A stretch of DNA of 64,000 nt from Zafaria cholistanensis (GTDB taxonomy: Bacteria > Actinomycetota > Actinomycetes > Actinomycetales > Micrococcaceae). The stretch is taken from the NCBI RefSeq assembly GCF_008580665.1, contig NZ_BKDJ01000009.1, forward strand, positions 1 through 64,000. Reading direction: 5' to 3'. The notes beneath the pieces were generated by a model. That model made no database searches. It was given only the letters and a program-made list of their open reading frames with translations, and had not been told where the DNA came from. Shown piece after piece: positions 33,690 to 42,267 of the stretch. Each line of letters opens with the position of its first letter. Position 1 is the stretch's first letter. A program made the position numbers and the translations under genes.

Positions 33690-34351
33690 GCTTCTAGGCT
33701 ACGCCCCGCATCCGACACTTCGCGGGGCGCCGGCGGGGCGGCCGCGTCCCTGAGGGGGAGGATCCGTTCCCGCCATACCCGGTCCACCGCCGCGCGCAAT
33801 TCCTCCAGCGTGCCGGAATTCTCCAGCACGACGTCGGCGATGGCCGCGCGCTCCCCGTCCGTGGCCTGCGCGGCGATGCGGGCGCGGGCATCGGACTCGG
33901 CCATTCCGCGATCCCGGACCATGCGCCGGATCCGTTCCGCCAGCGGGGCCTGCACCGTGATGACCAGGGCGAAGCGGTGCGCCTGGCCGCTTTCGGCCAG
34001 CAGCGGGATGTCCTCGACGACGACGGCGTCCGGGGCAGCCTGGGCTGCCTGGGCGCGCCGCTCCAACGCCGCCGCGCGCACCAGCGGGTGGACGATGCCG
34101 TTGAGGCGTTCCCGGGCGCTGGCGTCGGCAAACACAAGCGCGCCCAGGGCGGCCCGGTCAAGGGTTCCATCGGGGGCGATCACGCCGGGACCGAAGGCCT
34201 CGGCGATGGCGGCCAGGCCGGGGGTGCCGGGCTCAACCACGGCGCGCGCGAGGCGGTCGGCGTCGATCAGGACCGCGCCGAGTTCGGCCAGGCGGGTGGC
34301 TACAGCCGATTTGCCGGCGGCGATGCCGCCCGTGAGTCCAATGTCAAGCAT
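33686..34351 (-). CDS. coaE: Dephospho-CoA kinase
   Basis: Last step of coenzyme A synthesis: phosphorylation of dephospho-CoA. The 221-residue product has the P-loop [11 protein letters not shown] (residues 5-15), the acceptor-site [11 protein letters not shown], and EDIPLLAE, all typical. The ATG at 34351 gives the standard MLDIGLTGG opening; TACACT (34358-34363, minus) ends 6 nt before it, so the mRNA is probably leaderless. The stop overlaps the uvrB start (ATGA). The promoter region is invaded by a 55-bp tandem repeat whose first unit starts inside the -10 hexamer. Confidence 0.94.
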
Positions 34352-34361
34352 GCGGCCAGTG

Positions 34362-34545
34362 TAGGCGGCGAGGGTCCCGCGTCGAGCGAAGCCAGGTGCG
34401 GGAGCCGCCGGAACGGTAGGCGGCGAGGGTCCCGCGTCGAGCGAAGCGAGGTGCGGGAGCCGCCGGAACGGTAGGCGGCGAGGGTCCCGCGTCGAGCGAA
34501 GCGAGGTGCGGGAGCCGCCGGAACGGTAGGCGGCGAGGGTCCCGC
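34362..34545. repeat. 55-bp tandem repeat, 3.3 units, between divergent coaE and yigZ
   Basis: Three nearly identical 55-bp units (34362-34416, 34417-34471, 34472-34526) and a 19-bp partial unit fill the gap between two divergent genes. Units 2 and 3 are identical; unit 1 differs at one base. Each unit can fold: GGCGGC and TCCCGC near its start pair with GCGGGAGCCGCC near its end, around TCGAGCGAAGCGAG. The left edge overlaps the coaE -10; the right edge lies 7 bp before the yigZ -10. Confidence 0.9.
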
Positions 34546-34564
34546 TCCCGCTAGGCTGGTAGGC

Positions 34565-35245
34565 GTGAATCCCGCCGACCAGTCCGCCACCACCACCTAC
34601 ACCACCGTCGACGGCGGCCACCGGCACGAGCTCGAGATCAAGCGCTCGCGCTTCATCACCCACCTGCGCCGGGTCGAGTCCGAGGAGGAGGCCCGCGCCC
34701 TGGTCGCTGAGCTGCGCAGGACCCATTTCGACGCCCGCCACCACTGCAGCGCGTTCATCCTGGGCCCGGACCGGTCCGTGCAGCGCAGCAACGACGACGG
34801 CGAGCCCTCCGGCACCGCGGGCCTGCCCATGCTGGAGGCGCTGGCCAGGCGCGAGACCTTCCCCGGGGCCACGGACCTTTCCGACGTCGCCGCCGTCGTG
34901 GTGCGCTACTTCGGCGGGGTCCTGCTGGGCGCGGGCGGACTGGTCCGCGCCTACTCCGAATCCGTCTCCGCGGCGCTGGACACCGCCCGGCTGCTGCGCC
35001 GCCAGCGCATGCGCCTGTACGGGGTGGGGGCCGGCTACGCTGACGCGGGCCGGCTGGAAAACGACCTGCGCGCCGCCGGGACCGAAGTCCTCGGCACCAG
35101 CTACGGACCCACCGAGGCGACGCTGAAGGTGGCGCTGAGGGACAGCCCGGAGGCCTCGCGGGCGTTCGCCGAGCGCCTGGCGGCGCTGACCGCCGGCGCC
35201 TCCACCGCCGTCGACCTCGGGACCGAATGGGTGGACCTGCGGTGA
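34565..35245 (+). CDS. yigZ: YigZ/IMPACT family protein
   Basis: Conserved protein of the IMPACT family; eukaryotic relatives modulate translation through Gcn1, while the bacterial role is not settled. The 226-residue product has the conserved N-terminal block: [34 protein letters not shown] and [20 protein letters not shown] (about residues 117-136). A C-terminal DUF1949-like domain follows. The start is GTG at 34565; TAGGCT (34552-34557) ends 7 nt before it, giving a likely leaderless mRNA. The stop overlaps the next gene's GTG. Confidence 0.92.
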   Translation: MNPADQSATTTYTTVDGGHRHELEIKRSRFITHLRRVESEEEARALVAELRRTHFDARHHCSAFILGPDRSVQRSNDDGEPSGTAGLPMLEALARRETFPGATDLSDVAAVVVRYFGGVLLGAGGLVRAYSESVSAALDTARLLRRQRMRLYGVGAGYADAGRLENDLRAAGTEVLGTSYGPTEATLKVALRDSPEASRAFAERLAALTAGASTAVDLGTEWVDLR

Positions 35246-36390
35246 GCGGGGCACTGGACCACGCACGGCTGCGGCGCTGGCCGGACGTGGAGGCGGAGAA
35301 CCTTTTCGCCTATGACGCCGGGGACCAGTACCTGCTGGAATCGGCCGCGGCCGCCGGGCTGCCCCCGGGGCGGGAGATCGTGGTGGTCAACGACCACTAC
35401 GGGGCACTGACCCTGGGTCTTGCCGCGCAGGGGGCCACCGGCCTGCGGGTGCACCAGGACGCCCTGTCCGGGGAACGGGCCATCGATGCCAATGCCGCGC
35501 GGCTGGGGCCGGAGCTGGGGCTGGACCTGTCCGGGGCATACCGGCACCTGCCGCTGGGGCGGGAACTGTTCGAGGGCGCCACGCTGGTGCTGCTGCAACT
35601 GCCGCGCTCGCTGGATGCGCTGGACGAAATCGCCTGGCAGGCCGCGCGGTGGGCGGACCCGCGGGCGCGCCTGCTGGCCGTGGGCCGGGTCAAGCACATG
35701 GGTTTGGCCATGAACGAGGTCCTGGGCAAAAGCTTCGCCTCCGTTACGGCCGGGCTGGCCCGGCAGAAGTCCCGGGTGCTGGCCGCGTCCCTGCCGCGGG
35801 GCGCCGGCCTGCCCCCGGCGCGGTTCCCGCTGCGGGCCCGCCACCGCGCCGCCGGAACCGCGCTGGAACTGCGCGCCTTCGGCGCGACGTTCGGCGGGGC
35901 GAAGCTGGACCCGGGCACCCGGTTCCTGCTGGAGCACCTGGACGGGCTGCCCGCCGCCGGCGAGGCCGTCGACCTGGGCTGCGGCAACGGCACGATTGCC
36001 GCGTTCGTGGCCCTGGCCCGGCCCGGGCTGCGCGTGCTGGCGTGCGACCAGTCGGCTTCGGCGGTGGCCTCCACGGCCGCGACCGCGGAGGCCAACGGCG
36101 TTGGCGGGCGCGTGGTGGCGGTGCGCGACGACGCGCTGTCCGCCCTGGGCGACGGCTCCAGGGACCTGGTGCTGCTCAATCCCCCGTTCCATATGGGCAA
36201 CACGGTGCACGCGGGCATCGCGTTGAAGCTGTTCGCCGACGCGGGGCGGGTGCTGGCTCCGGGCGGGCAGCTGTGGTGCGTGTGGAACTCGCACCTGCGC
36301 TACCGGCCACAGCTGGAGAGGCTGGTGGGGCCGACGCGGCAGGTGGCCCGCAATGCCAAGTTCACCGTGACGGTGTCCGCCAAACCGTAG
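35242..36390 (+). CDS. Class I SAM methyltransferase, RsmC/RlmG-like
   Basis: Predicted rRNA guanine-N2 methyltransferase. The 382-residue product has two halves, as in RsmC/RlmG: a degenerate N-terminal methyltransferase-like domain, and a C-terminal catalytic domain with [14 protein letters not shown] (motif I, about residues 237-250) and the LLNPPFHMG motif (about 310-318), where NPPFH marks guanine-N2 enzymes. The GTG at 35242 overlaps the yigZ stop (GTGA), so the genes are coupled. It ends at a strong shared terminator. Which rRNA base it modifies is not determined by sequence. Confidence 0.88.
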   Translation: MSGALDHARLRRWPDVEAENLFAYDAGDQYLLESAAAAGLPPGREIVVVNDHYGALTLGLAAQGATGLRVHQDALSGERAIDANAARLGPELGLDLSGAYRHLPLGRELFEGATLVLLQLPRSLDALDEIAWQAARWADPRARLLAVGRVKHMGLAMNEVLGKSFASVTAGLARQKSRVLAASLPRGAGLPPARFPLRARHRAAGTALELRAFGATFGGAKLDPGTRFLLEHLDGLPAAGEAVDLGCGNGTIAAFVALARPGLRVLACDQSASAVASTAATAEANGVGGRVVAVRDDALSALGDGSRDLVLLNPPFHMGNTVHAGIALKLFADAGRVLAPGGQLWCVWNSHLRYRPQLERLVGPTRQVARNAKFTVTVSAKP

Positions 36391-36439
36391 CCGTGCCGCG
36401 CACCGGCAGGGCCGGAGCCGTGCGGGTGCGCGGCAACGC

Positions 36440-36475
36440 GAAGGGCCCCGCACCGTTTCCGGTGCGGGGCCCTTC
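36440..36475. terminator. Bidirectional terminator between rsmC-like gene and rpsA
   Basis: A perfect 16-bp stem (GAAGGGCCCCGCACCG at 36440-36455 and its complement at 36460-36475) closes on TTTC. It lies between converging genes. On either strand the stem starts in an A/G-rich and ends in a C/T-rich tract, the classical layout without a long U run. Confidence 0.85.
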
Positions 36476-36553
36476 ATGGTCCAGCCGATGCTTCAGCCGG
36501 CTGCCCTGCCTGGGGCCGGCCCTGGGCGGGCCGGCTCAGGCCGGCATCGGTGC

Positions 36554-38020
36554 CTAGGCGCCGGTGAGCTTCTCGCGCAGCGCGGCGAGGGCCTCGTCGG
36601 ACGCCAGGGTGCCCTGCTCCACGGCCGGAGCCTCGGAGGAGTAGCTGGTGGCGGCGGACTCGCCGGCACCGGACTCGGCGGCGGCGTCGTCGGAGATCGC
36701 CTGGGCAACCTGCTTCTTGTGCGACTCCCAGCGGGCCTGGGCGTTCGCGTACTGCTGCTCCCAGGCGGCGCGCTGGGTCTCGAAGCCCTCGAGCCACTCG
36801 TTGGACTCCGGGTCGAAGCCCTCCGGGTACTTGTAGTTGCCCTCTTCGTCGTACTCGGCGGCCATGCCGTAGAGCGCCGGGTCGAACTCGGTGCCCTCCG
36901 GGTCGACGCCCTCGTTGGCCTGCTTCAGGGACAGCGAGATGCGGCGGCGCTCGAGGTCGATGTCGATGACCTTGACGAACAGCTCGTCGCCCACGGAGAC
37001 AACCTGCTCGGCCAGCTCGACGTGGCGCACGGCCAGCTCGGAGATGTGCACGAGGCCCTCGATGCCGTCCTCGACGCGAACGAACGCACCGAACGGAACC
37101 AGCTTGGTGACCTTACCCGGGACAACCTGGCCCAGCGCGTGGGTGCGGGCGAAGGTCTGCCACGGGTCTTCCTGGGTGGCCTTGAGGGACAGGGACACGC
37201 GCTCGCGGTCCAGGTCCACCTCGAGCACCTCGACGGTGACTTCCTGGCCAACCTCGACAACCTCGGACGGGTGGTCGATGTGCTTCCAGGACAGCTCGGA
37301 AACGTGAACCAGGCCGTCGACGCCGCCCAGGTCCACGAACGCACCGAAGTTGACGATGGAGGAGACAACGCCCGGACGGACCTGGCCCTTCTCCAGCTTG
37401 TTGAGGAACGTGGAGCGGACCTCGGACTGGGTCTGCTCGAGCCATGCACGGCGGGACAGCACAACGTTGTTGCGGTTCTTGTCCAGCTCGATGATCTTGG
37501 CTTCGATTTCCTGGCCGATGTACGGGGCCAGGTCGCGCACGCGGCGCATCTCGACGAGGGAAGCCGGCAGGAAGCCGCGCAGGCCGATGTCCAGGATCAG
37601 GCCGCCCTTGACCACCTCGATGACGGTGCCGGTGACGACGCCGTCCTCTTCCTTGATCTTCTCGATGTCGCCCCACGCACGCTCGTACTGCGCACGCTTC
37701 TTGGACAGGATCAGACGGCCTTCCTTGTCCTCCTTGGTGAGGACGAGGGCCTCGACGTTGTCGCCGACGGCGACGACGTCGCCCGGGTCAACATCGTGCT
37801 TGATGGAAAGCTCGCGGGAGGGGATGACACCTTCGGTCTTGTAACCGATGTCGAGCAGAACTTCGTCGCGGTCGACCTTGACGACGACGCCTTCGACCAG
37901 GTCGCCATCGTTGAAGTACTTGATGGTGGCGTCGACGGCTGCGAGGAAGTCTTCAGCGGTACCGATGTCGTTGATGGCGACCTGCGGGGTACCGGTCTTC
38001 TCGTTGGAGGTGATGGTCAT
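36554..38020 (-). CDS. rpsA: 30S ribosomal protein S1
   Basis: Large mRNA-binding ribosomal protein. The 488-residue product has four S1 domains, the actinobacterial number: about residues 36-105 (GVVVKVDRDEVLLDIGYK), 122-187, 208-276 (VSSIVNFGAFVDLGG) and 293-362 (VTKLVPFGAFVRVED). The acidic, Ala/Glu-rich tail (after about 385) is disordered, as in mycobacterial S1. A strong promoter and a 120-nt leader precede the gene, fitting high and possibly autogenous regulation. polA lies upstream in the same direction but is separated by this promoter. Confidence 0.97.
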   Translation of the reverse strand: MTITSNEKTGTPQVAINDIGTAEDFLAAVDATIKYFNDGDLVEGVVVKVDRDEVLLDIGYKTEGVIPSRELSIKHDVDPGDVVAVGDNVEALVLTKEDKEGRLILSKKRAQYERAWGDIEKIKEEDGVVTGTVIEVVKGGLILDIGLRGFLPASLVEMRRVRDLAPYIGQEIEAKIIELDKNRNNVVLSRRAWLEQTQSEVRSTFLNKLEKGQVRPGVVSSIVNFGAFVDLGGVDGLVHVSELSWKHIDHPSEVVEVGQEVTVEVLEVDLDRERVSLSLKATQEDPWQTFARTHALGQVVPGKVTKLVPFGAFVRVEDGIEGLVHISELAVRHVELAEQVVSVGDELFVKVIDIDLERRRISLSLKQANEGVDPEGTEFDPALYGMAAEYDEEGNYKYPEGFDPESNEWLEGFETQRAAWEQQYANAQARWESHKKQVAQAISDDAAAESGAGESAATSYSSEAPAVEQGTLASDEALAALREKLTGA

Positions 38021-38144
38021 GTAGAAGGGGCTCCGATGTGGATAGTTAGCTCAGTCGGGCAGCCGGAAGTCCCGGCATTTTCCGAAATTGGTTCTTGTGG
38101 CGCGTCCCGCCGCGCGCGCAAATGCGCGCAGAAAACGCGTTCCT

Positions 38145-38174
38145 AGTCTAAAGCCCCCTGTGCAATCCGGTCAA
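38145..38174 (-). promoter_or_regulatory. Vegetative promoter of rpsA
   Basis: On the minus strand TTGACC (38169-38174), an 18-bp spacer and TAGACT (38145-38150) form a near-consensus promoter. The transcript would start near 38138, leaving a leader of about 118 nt that contains a GCGCGC-AAAT-GCGCGC hairpin (about 38113-38128). Confidence 0.78.
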
Positions 38175-38197
38175 AAGGACAATCCGGCTGCGCGGAC

Positions 38198-40891
38198 CTA
38201 GTGGCCGGCGTCCTGCCAGCTGCGGCCCAGGCCCACCTGCACGTCCAGGGGCACGCGCAGGTCGGCGGCGCCCCCCATGCACTTGCGCACCAGCGCCTCC
38301 AGGGCCTCGGCCTCTCCGGGGGCCACCTCGAAGACCAGTTCGTCGTGGACCTGCAGCAGCATCCGCGAGGCGAGCCCGGCCTCGGCCATCGCGGCGTCGA
38401 CGTCGAGCATGGCCTTCTTGATGATGTCCGCGGCGGAGCCCTGGATGGGGGCGTTCAGCGCGGCGCGCTCGGCCATGTCCCGCAGCTGGCGGTTGTCGCT
38501 GGCCAGTTCCGGCAGGTAGCGGCGCCGGCCCTCGATGGTGGAGGTGTAGCCGTCCACGCGGGCCTGCTCGACGACCGAGCGCAGGTAGTCCCGCACCGCG
38601 CCGAAGCGGGCGAAGTAGTCCTTCATCAGCGTGCGGGCCTCATCCACGGGGATGTTCAGCTGCTTGGAGAGGCCAAAGGAGCTCAGCCCGTAGGCCAGTC
38701 CGTAGGACATGGCCTTGACCTTGGCCCGCATGTCGGGCGTGACGTCGGCGGGCGCGACGTTGAAGACGCGCGAGCCGACGAAGCGGTGCAGGTCCTCACC
38801 GTCAAGGTAGGCCTGGACCAGCGACTCGTCCCCGGACAGGTGGGCCATGATGCGCATCTCGATCTGCGAGTAGTCCGCGGTGAGCAGGGTCTCGTAGCCC
38901 TCCCCCACGGTGAAGACCGCGCGGATGCGCCGACCCTCCTCGCTGCGTACCGGAATGTTCTGCAGGTTCGGGTTCAGCGAGGACAGGCGCCCGGTGGCGG
39001 CCACGGTCTGCGCGTAGGTGGTGTGGATGCGCCCGTCGTCTGCGACGGCCTTGCGCAGCCCCTCCACGGTCTGGCGCAGCTTGGCGGCGTCGCGGTAAGC
39101 CATCAGGTGGACCAGGAACGGGTGCTGGGTCTTGGCCAGCAGGTCGGCCAGGGAGTCGGCGTCGGTGGTGTACCCGGTCTTGATCTTCTTGGTCTTGGGC
39201 AGGCCAAGCTCCTCAAAGAGGACCACCTGCAGCTGCTTGGGCGAACCCAGGTTCACCTCATGGCCGATCGCCGCATAGGCCTCGGCGGTGGCGGCGTCGA
39301 TGGTGCGGGTGAAGTCGGCCAGCAGCCCGTCGAGCCGCTCCGCGTCCACGGCGATGCCGGTGCGCTCCATCTTGGCCAGCACGACCGACAGCGGCAGCTC
39401 CATTTCGGACAGCAGCCTCAGGGACCCGCGTTCGAGGACCTGCCCGGCCAGGTGCCCGGAAAGCAGGCGCACCACGTGGGCGGCGCGCACGGCCGGGGAC
39501 ACGACGTCTTCGCCGCCCAGGTCCAGGGCCAGCTGGCCGGCGTCGGCGGGGGCGGTGGCCTCGAGCGGAATGCGCAGGTGGTGCTGGGCGATATCCGCCA
39601 GTTCGTGGCTGCGCCGGTCCGGCTGGATGAGGTAGGCGGAGATCATCGTGTCGTCCTCGACGCCACGCAGTTCGATTCCGCGCTCCAGCAGCAGCTTGTA
39701 GGCCGCTTTGAAGTCGTGGACGGCCTTCTTGTGGTCCGCGGAGCCCAGGATGCGCGCCAGTTCGGCCTCGGTCTCCGCGTCCGCGGCTTCCAGGTCGGCG
39801 TAGGCGGCCGCCTCCACGGTCGCGAAGGCGACGCCGACGGCGTCGTTCCCGGCCGGGCCGGCGACGGTGCGCAGGTGCACGCCGAAGGTGTGTCCCCCGT
39901 TGGCGGCGAACCAGTCATGGACGGCCGCCGCCGAATCCAGCAGCACGTGGGCCGGAACCTCCTCGGTTTCCGGGGCCTCCGCCTCCTCCTCGCCGAAGAG
40001 GTCGAAGAGGCGCTTGCGCAGGGTGTTGAACTGCAGGGCGTCGAAGAGTTCCTCGACGGCGTCGCGGTTGGGCCGCTCCAGCTCCAGGGCCTCCAGGGTG
40101 ACCGGAAGCTCCAAATCGCGCAGCAGCTGGTTGAGGCGGCGGTTGCGCCTGACGTCCTCAACGTGCTCGCGCAGGGAATCCCCGACCTTGCCCTTGATGG
40201 CGTCCAGGTTTTCCAGGATGCCCTCGAGGCCGCCATACAGGTTGATCCACTTGGCCGCGGTCTTGGGCCCGACCCCGGGCACGCCGGGCAGGTTGTCGGC
40301 GGTCTCGCCAACCAGCGCCGCCAGGTCGGAGTAGTGTTCCGGGCGCACGAAGTACTTGGCCTCCACCGCGTCGCCGTCCATTGGCGGGATGTCGGAGACG
40401 CCCTTCTTGGGGTAGAGGACAGTGGTCTTGTCGGTGATCAGCTGGAACGCGTCGCGGTCGCCGGAGACGACGACGACGTCCCAGCCGGCCGCCTCGCCCC
40501 GCGCGGCGAGGGTGGCGATGATGTCATCCGCCTCGTACCCGTCCTTGGTCAGGGTGGGGATGTTCATGGCTTCCATGACCTTCTGGATGAGGTCGATCTG
40601 GCCGTGGAACTCCTCGGGGGTCTTGTTCCGGCCGGCCTTGTACTCGGTGTACTCCTCGGACCGGAAAGTCGGGGTGTCCAGGTCGAAGGCGACCCCCACG
40701 TGGGTGGGGGCCTGGTCCTGGATCATGCGGATGAGCATGGAAACGAAGCCGTAGACCGCGTTGGTGTGCTGGCCGGTGTCGGTTGCGAAGTTTTCCGCGG
40801 GGAGGGCATAGAAGGCGCGGAAGGCCATGGAATGCCCGTCGATGACAAGAAGGCGCGGGGAACCGGCGTCGTTTTTGGTTGTAGAGCTCAC
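38198..40891 (-). CDS. polA: DNA polymerase I
   Basis: Fills gaps after excision repair and removes RNA primers. The 897-residue product has a 5' nuclease domain (VIDGHSMAFRAFY at the N-terminus, SGDRDAFQLI, GVGPKTAAKW), a degenerate 3'-5' exonuclease-like domain that lacks the DxE catalytic pattern (so probably no proofreading, as in mycobacteria), and the polymerase domain: motif A DYSQIEMRIMAHLSG, motif B KAMSYGLAYGLSSFG, motif C QVHDELVFEV. The start is GTG at 40891, because TAGGCT (40899-40904, minus) ends 7 nt before it; an ATG at 40912 would place that hexamer inside the gene. Confidence 0.96.
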   Translation of the reverse strand: MSSTTKNDAGSPRLLVIDGHSMAFRAFYALPAENFATDTGQHTNAVYGFVSMLIRMIQDQAPTHVGVAFDLDTPTFRSEEYTEYKAGRNKTPEEFHGQIDLIQKVMEAMNIPTLTKDGYEADDIIATLAARGEAAGWDVVVVSGDRDAFQLITDKTTVLYPKKGVSDIPPMDGDAVEAKYFVRPEHYSDLAALVGETADNLPGVPGVGPKTAAKWINLYGGLEGILENLDAIKGKVGDSLREHVEDVRRNRRLNQLLRDLELPVTLEALELERPNRDAVEELFDALQFNTLRKRLFDLFGEEEAEAPETEEVPAHVLLDSAAAVHDWFAANGGHTFGVHLRTVAGPAGNDAVGVAFATVEAAAYADLEAADAETEAELARILGSADHKKAVHDFKAAYKLLLERGIELRGVEDDTMISAYLIQPDRRSHELADIAQHHLRIPLEATAPADAGQLALDLGGEDVVSPAVRAAHVVRLLSGHLAGQVLERGSLRLLSEMELPLSVVLAKMERTGIAVDAERLDGLLADFTRTIDAATAEAYAAIGHEVNLGSPKQLQVVLFEELGLPKTKKIKTGYTTDADSLADLLAKTQHPFLVHLMAYRDAAKLRQTVEGLRKAVADDGRIHTTYAQTVAATGRLSSLNPNLQNIPVRSEEGRRIRAVFTVGEGYETLLTADYSQIEMRIMAHLSGDESLVQAYLDGEDLHRFVGSRVFNVAPADVTPDMRAKVKAMSYGLAYGLSSFGLSKQLNIPVDEARTLMKDYFARFGAVRDYLRSVVEQARVDGYTSTIEGRRRYLPELASDNRQLRDMAERAALNAPIQGSAADIIKKAMLDVDAAMAEAGLASRMLLQVHDELVFEVAPGEAEALEALVRKCMGGAADLRVPLDVQVGLGRSWQDAGH

Positions 40892-40910
40892 GGGTGCCAG
40901 CCTAGTTGGC

Positions 40911-41420
40911 ATGACGGACAATTTCACGCGGACCGCGGGCCTCCCAAAGCACGCCGCCGGAGCCGCCGGACCCGACGCCGGCCACCCCTTCCGGGGGCAG
41001 TTGGTGGCGCATGGGATTCCGGAGGAGATGCACGGGCGCTTCGCGGCGCACGGCGTGGGCACGCTGGTGGAGAAGTTGGGAATCGTGTTCCGCGAGATCA
41101 CGGTGGAGCGGGTGGTGGCCACCATGCCGGTGGAGGGCAACCAGCAGGTGGCCGGGATCCTGCACGGCGGCGCGTCGGCGGCGCTGGCCGAGACGCTGGG
41201 CTCGGTTGCCGCGGCGGCCTACGGCGGGGAGGACCGCCGTCCCGTAGGGGTGGACCTCAATGTCACGCACCACCGCCCGGGACTCTCCGGGCTGGTCACC
41301 GGCACCTGCATGCCGATCCACCTGGGCAGGACGCTGACCACCCACGAGATCGTGATTACCGGCGAGGACGGCAGGCGGGTGTGCACGGCGCGCATCACCA
41401 ACATGCTGCTGGACAGCTAG
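40911..41420 (+). CDS. PaaI-type hotdog-fold thioesterase
   Basis: Predicted acyl-CoA thioesterase. The 169-residue product has the hotdog pattern with VEGNQQVAGILHGGASAALAET near its middle; the HGG and following acidic residue form the active site in the PaaI/menI group. LNVTHHRPGLSGLVTG continues the central sheet. It could be a 1,4-dihydroxy-2-naphthoyl-CoA or phenylacetyl-CoA-type thioesterase; neighbours do not decide. The ATG at 40911 lies 20 bp from the divergent polA GTG, so the two promoters overlap. It converges on a DHFR-like gene 39 bp downstream. Confidence 0.87.
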   Translation: MTDNFTRTAGLPKHAAGAAGPDAGHPFRGQLVAHGIPEEMHGRFAAHGVGTLVEKLGIVFREITVERVVATMPVEGNQQVAGILHGGASAALAETLGSVAAAAYGGEDRRPVGVDLNVTHHRPGLSGLVTGTCMPIHLGRTLTTHEIVITGEDGRRVCTARITNMLLDS

Positions 41421-41459
41421 GCCGGACCCGGCCGGCCCGGCCTCAGGGCTGCCCCGCCC

Positions 41460-42020
41460 TCAGGGCTGTGCCGCGGGGGTGTCTTTGAGGACGGTGTAGC
41501 GCGTCTCGCGGATGCCGCCCCCGTACTCGCGGGAGGACGTCACCTCCAGCCGCAGCGGGGTGCCGGCCGCCAGGAGCGGCCGGCCGCCGCCCAGCACCAC
41601 CGGCATGGTGAAGAGGATAATCTCATCCAGCAGCCCGGCGTCGGCGAATTCCCCGGCGACGCGGCCGCCGCCGACCACCCACACGTCCTTGTCTCCCGCG
41701 TCCGCGGCGATGTCCGGGGCCCACTCGGAGAGGTCGCCCCGGATGAACGTCAGGTCGGCGCCGGGCCAGCCGGCCTGCTCATGGTGCGTCAGGACCCAGG
41801 TGGGCAGCCCCGGGTAGGGCCACGCGCCCGGAGCGTGGGCGTGCATCCATGCGTAGGTCTCGCCTCCCATGACCAGGGCGCCGATGCCGGTGAGGAAATC
41901 GTCGTAGTTCTGCTGGTGCCCCTCGAAGCCGTCAAAGGCCAGCAGCCAGCCGAGGTCGTTGTTTCTGTCGGCAATGAAGCCATCCACCGATGCCGCCACG
42001 TAGTACCGGAAGCGTGCCAT
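41460..42020 (-). CDS. Dihydrofolate reductase family protein (RibD C-terminal-like)
   Basis: Predicted NADPH-dependent reductase with the DHFR/RibD fold; these stand-alone actinobacterial proteins are not the essential folate enzyme. The 186-residue product begins RYYVAASVDGFIADRNNDLGWL, has ALVMGGETYAWM near residue 65, KDVWVVGGGRVAGEFADAGLLDE (about 107-129) and TMPVVLGGGRPLL. The ATG at 42020 follows TAGGAT (42028-42033, minus) by 7 nt, suggesting a leaderless mRNA; an ATG nine bases upstream overlaps that hexamer and is less likely. The substrate is unknown. Confidence 0.88.
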   Translation of the reverse strand: MARFRYYVAASVDGFIADRNNDLGWLLAFDGFEGHQQNYDDFLTGIGALVMGGETYAWMHAHAPGAWPYPGLPTWVLTHHEQAGWPGADLTFIRGDLSEWAPDIAADAGDKDVWVVGGGRVAGEFADAGLLDEIILFTMPVVLGGGRPLLAAGTPLRLEVTSSREYGGGIRETRYTVLKDTPAAQP

Positions 42021-42267
42021 GGGGCACATCCTAGCGGCAGCATGGCGAACCGGCACCGCCTGGGGCAGGCCGGCCGGTGGCCCGGCCGGAGGCGCACTTT
42101 TGGGCCACACGGTGCCTGGCTGCCGCGGAAAGAGCTTGACTTGGGCATATGATCTTGGCGGGGGGGACTTTCGAGGGGGACACCAGGACCGCAGGCCGCA
42201 CGCCGACCTCGCCTCCTGCACCCGTGTCCACGCGGTGCCTCCGCGCGCTTGAGAGGAAGCCAGCCCG

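Noticed and set aside
34362-34545. CRISPR array
   Set aside because: The 55-bp units are directly adjacent with no unique spacers, and no cas genes are present; it is a minisatellite.
38201-41488. A 1095-codon plus-strand frame opposite polA
   Set aside because: Codon-bias shadow of DNA polymerase I, which has all polymerase motifs on the minus strand.
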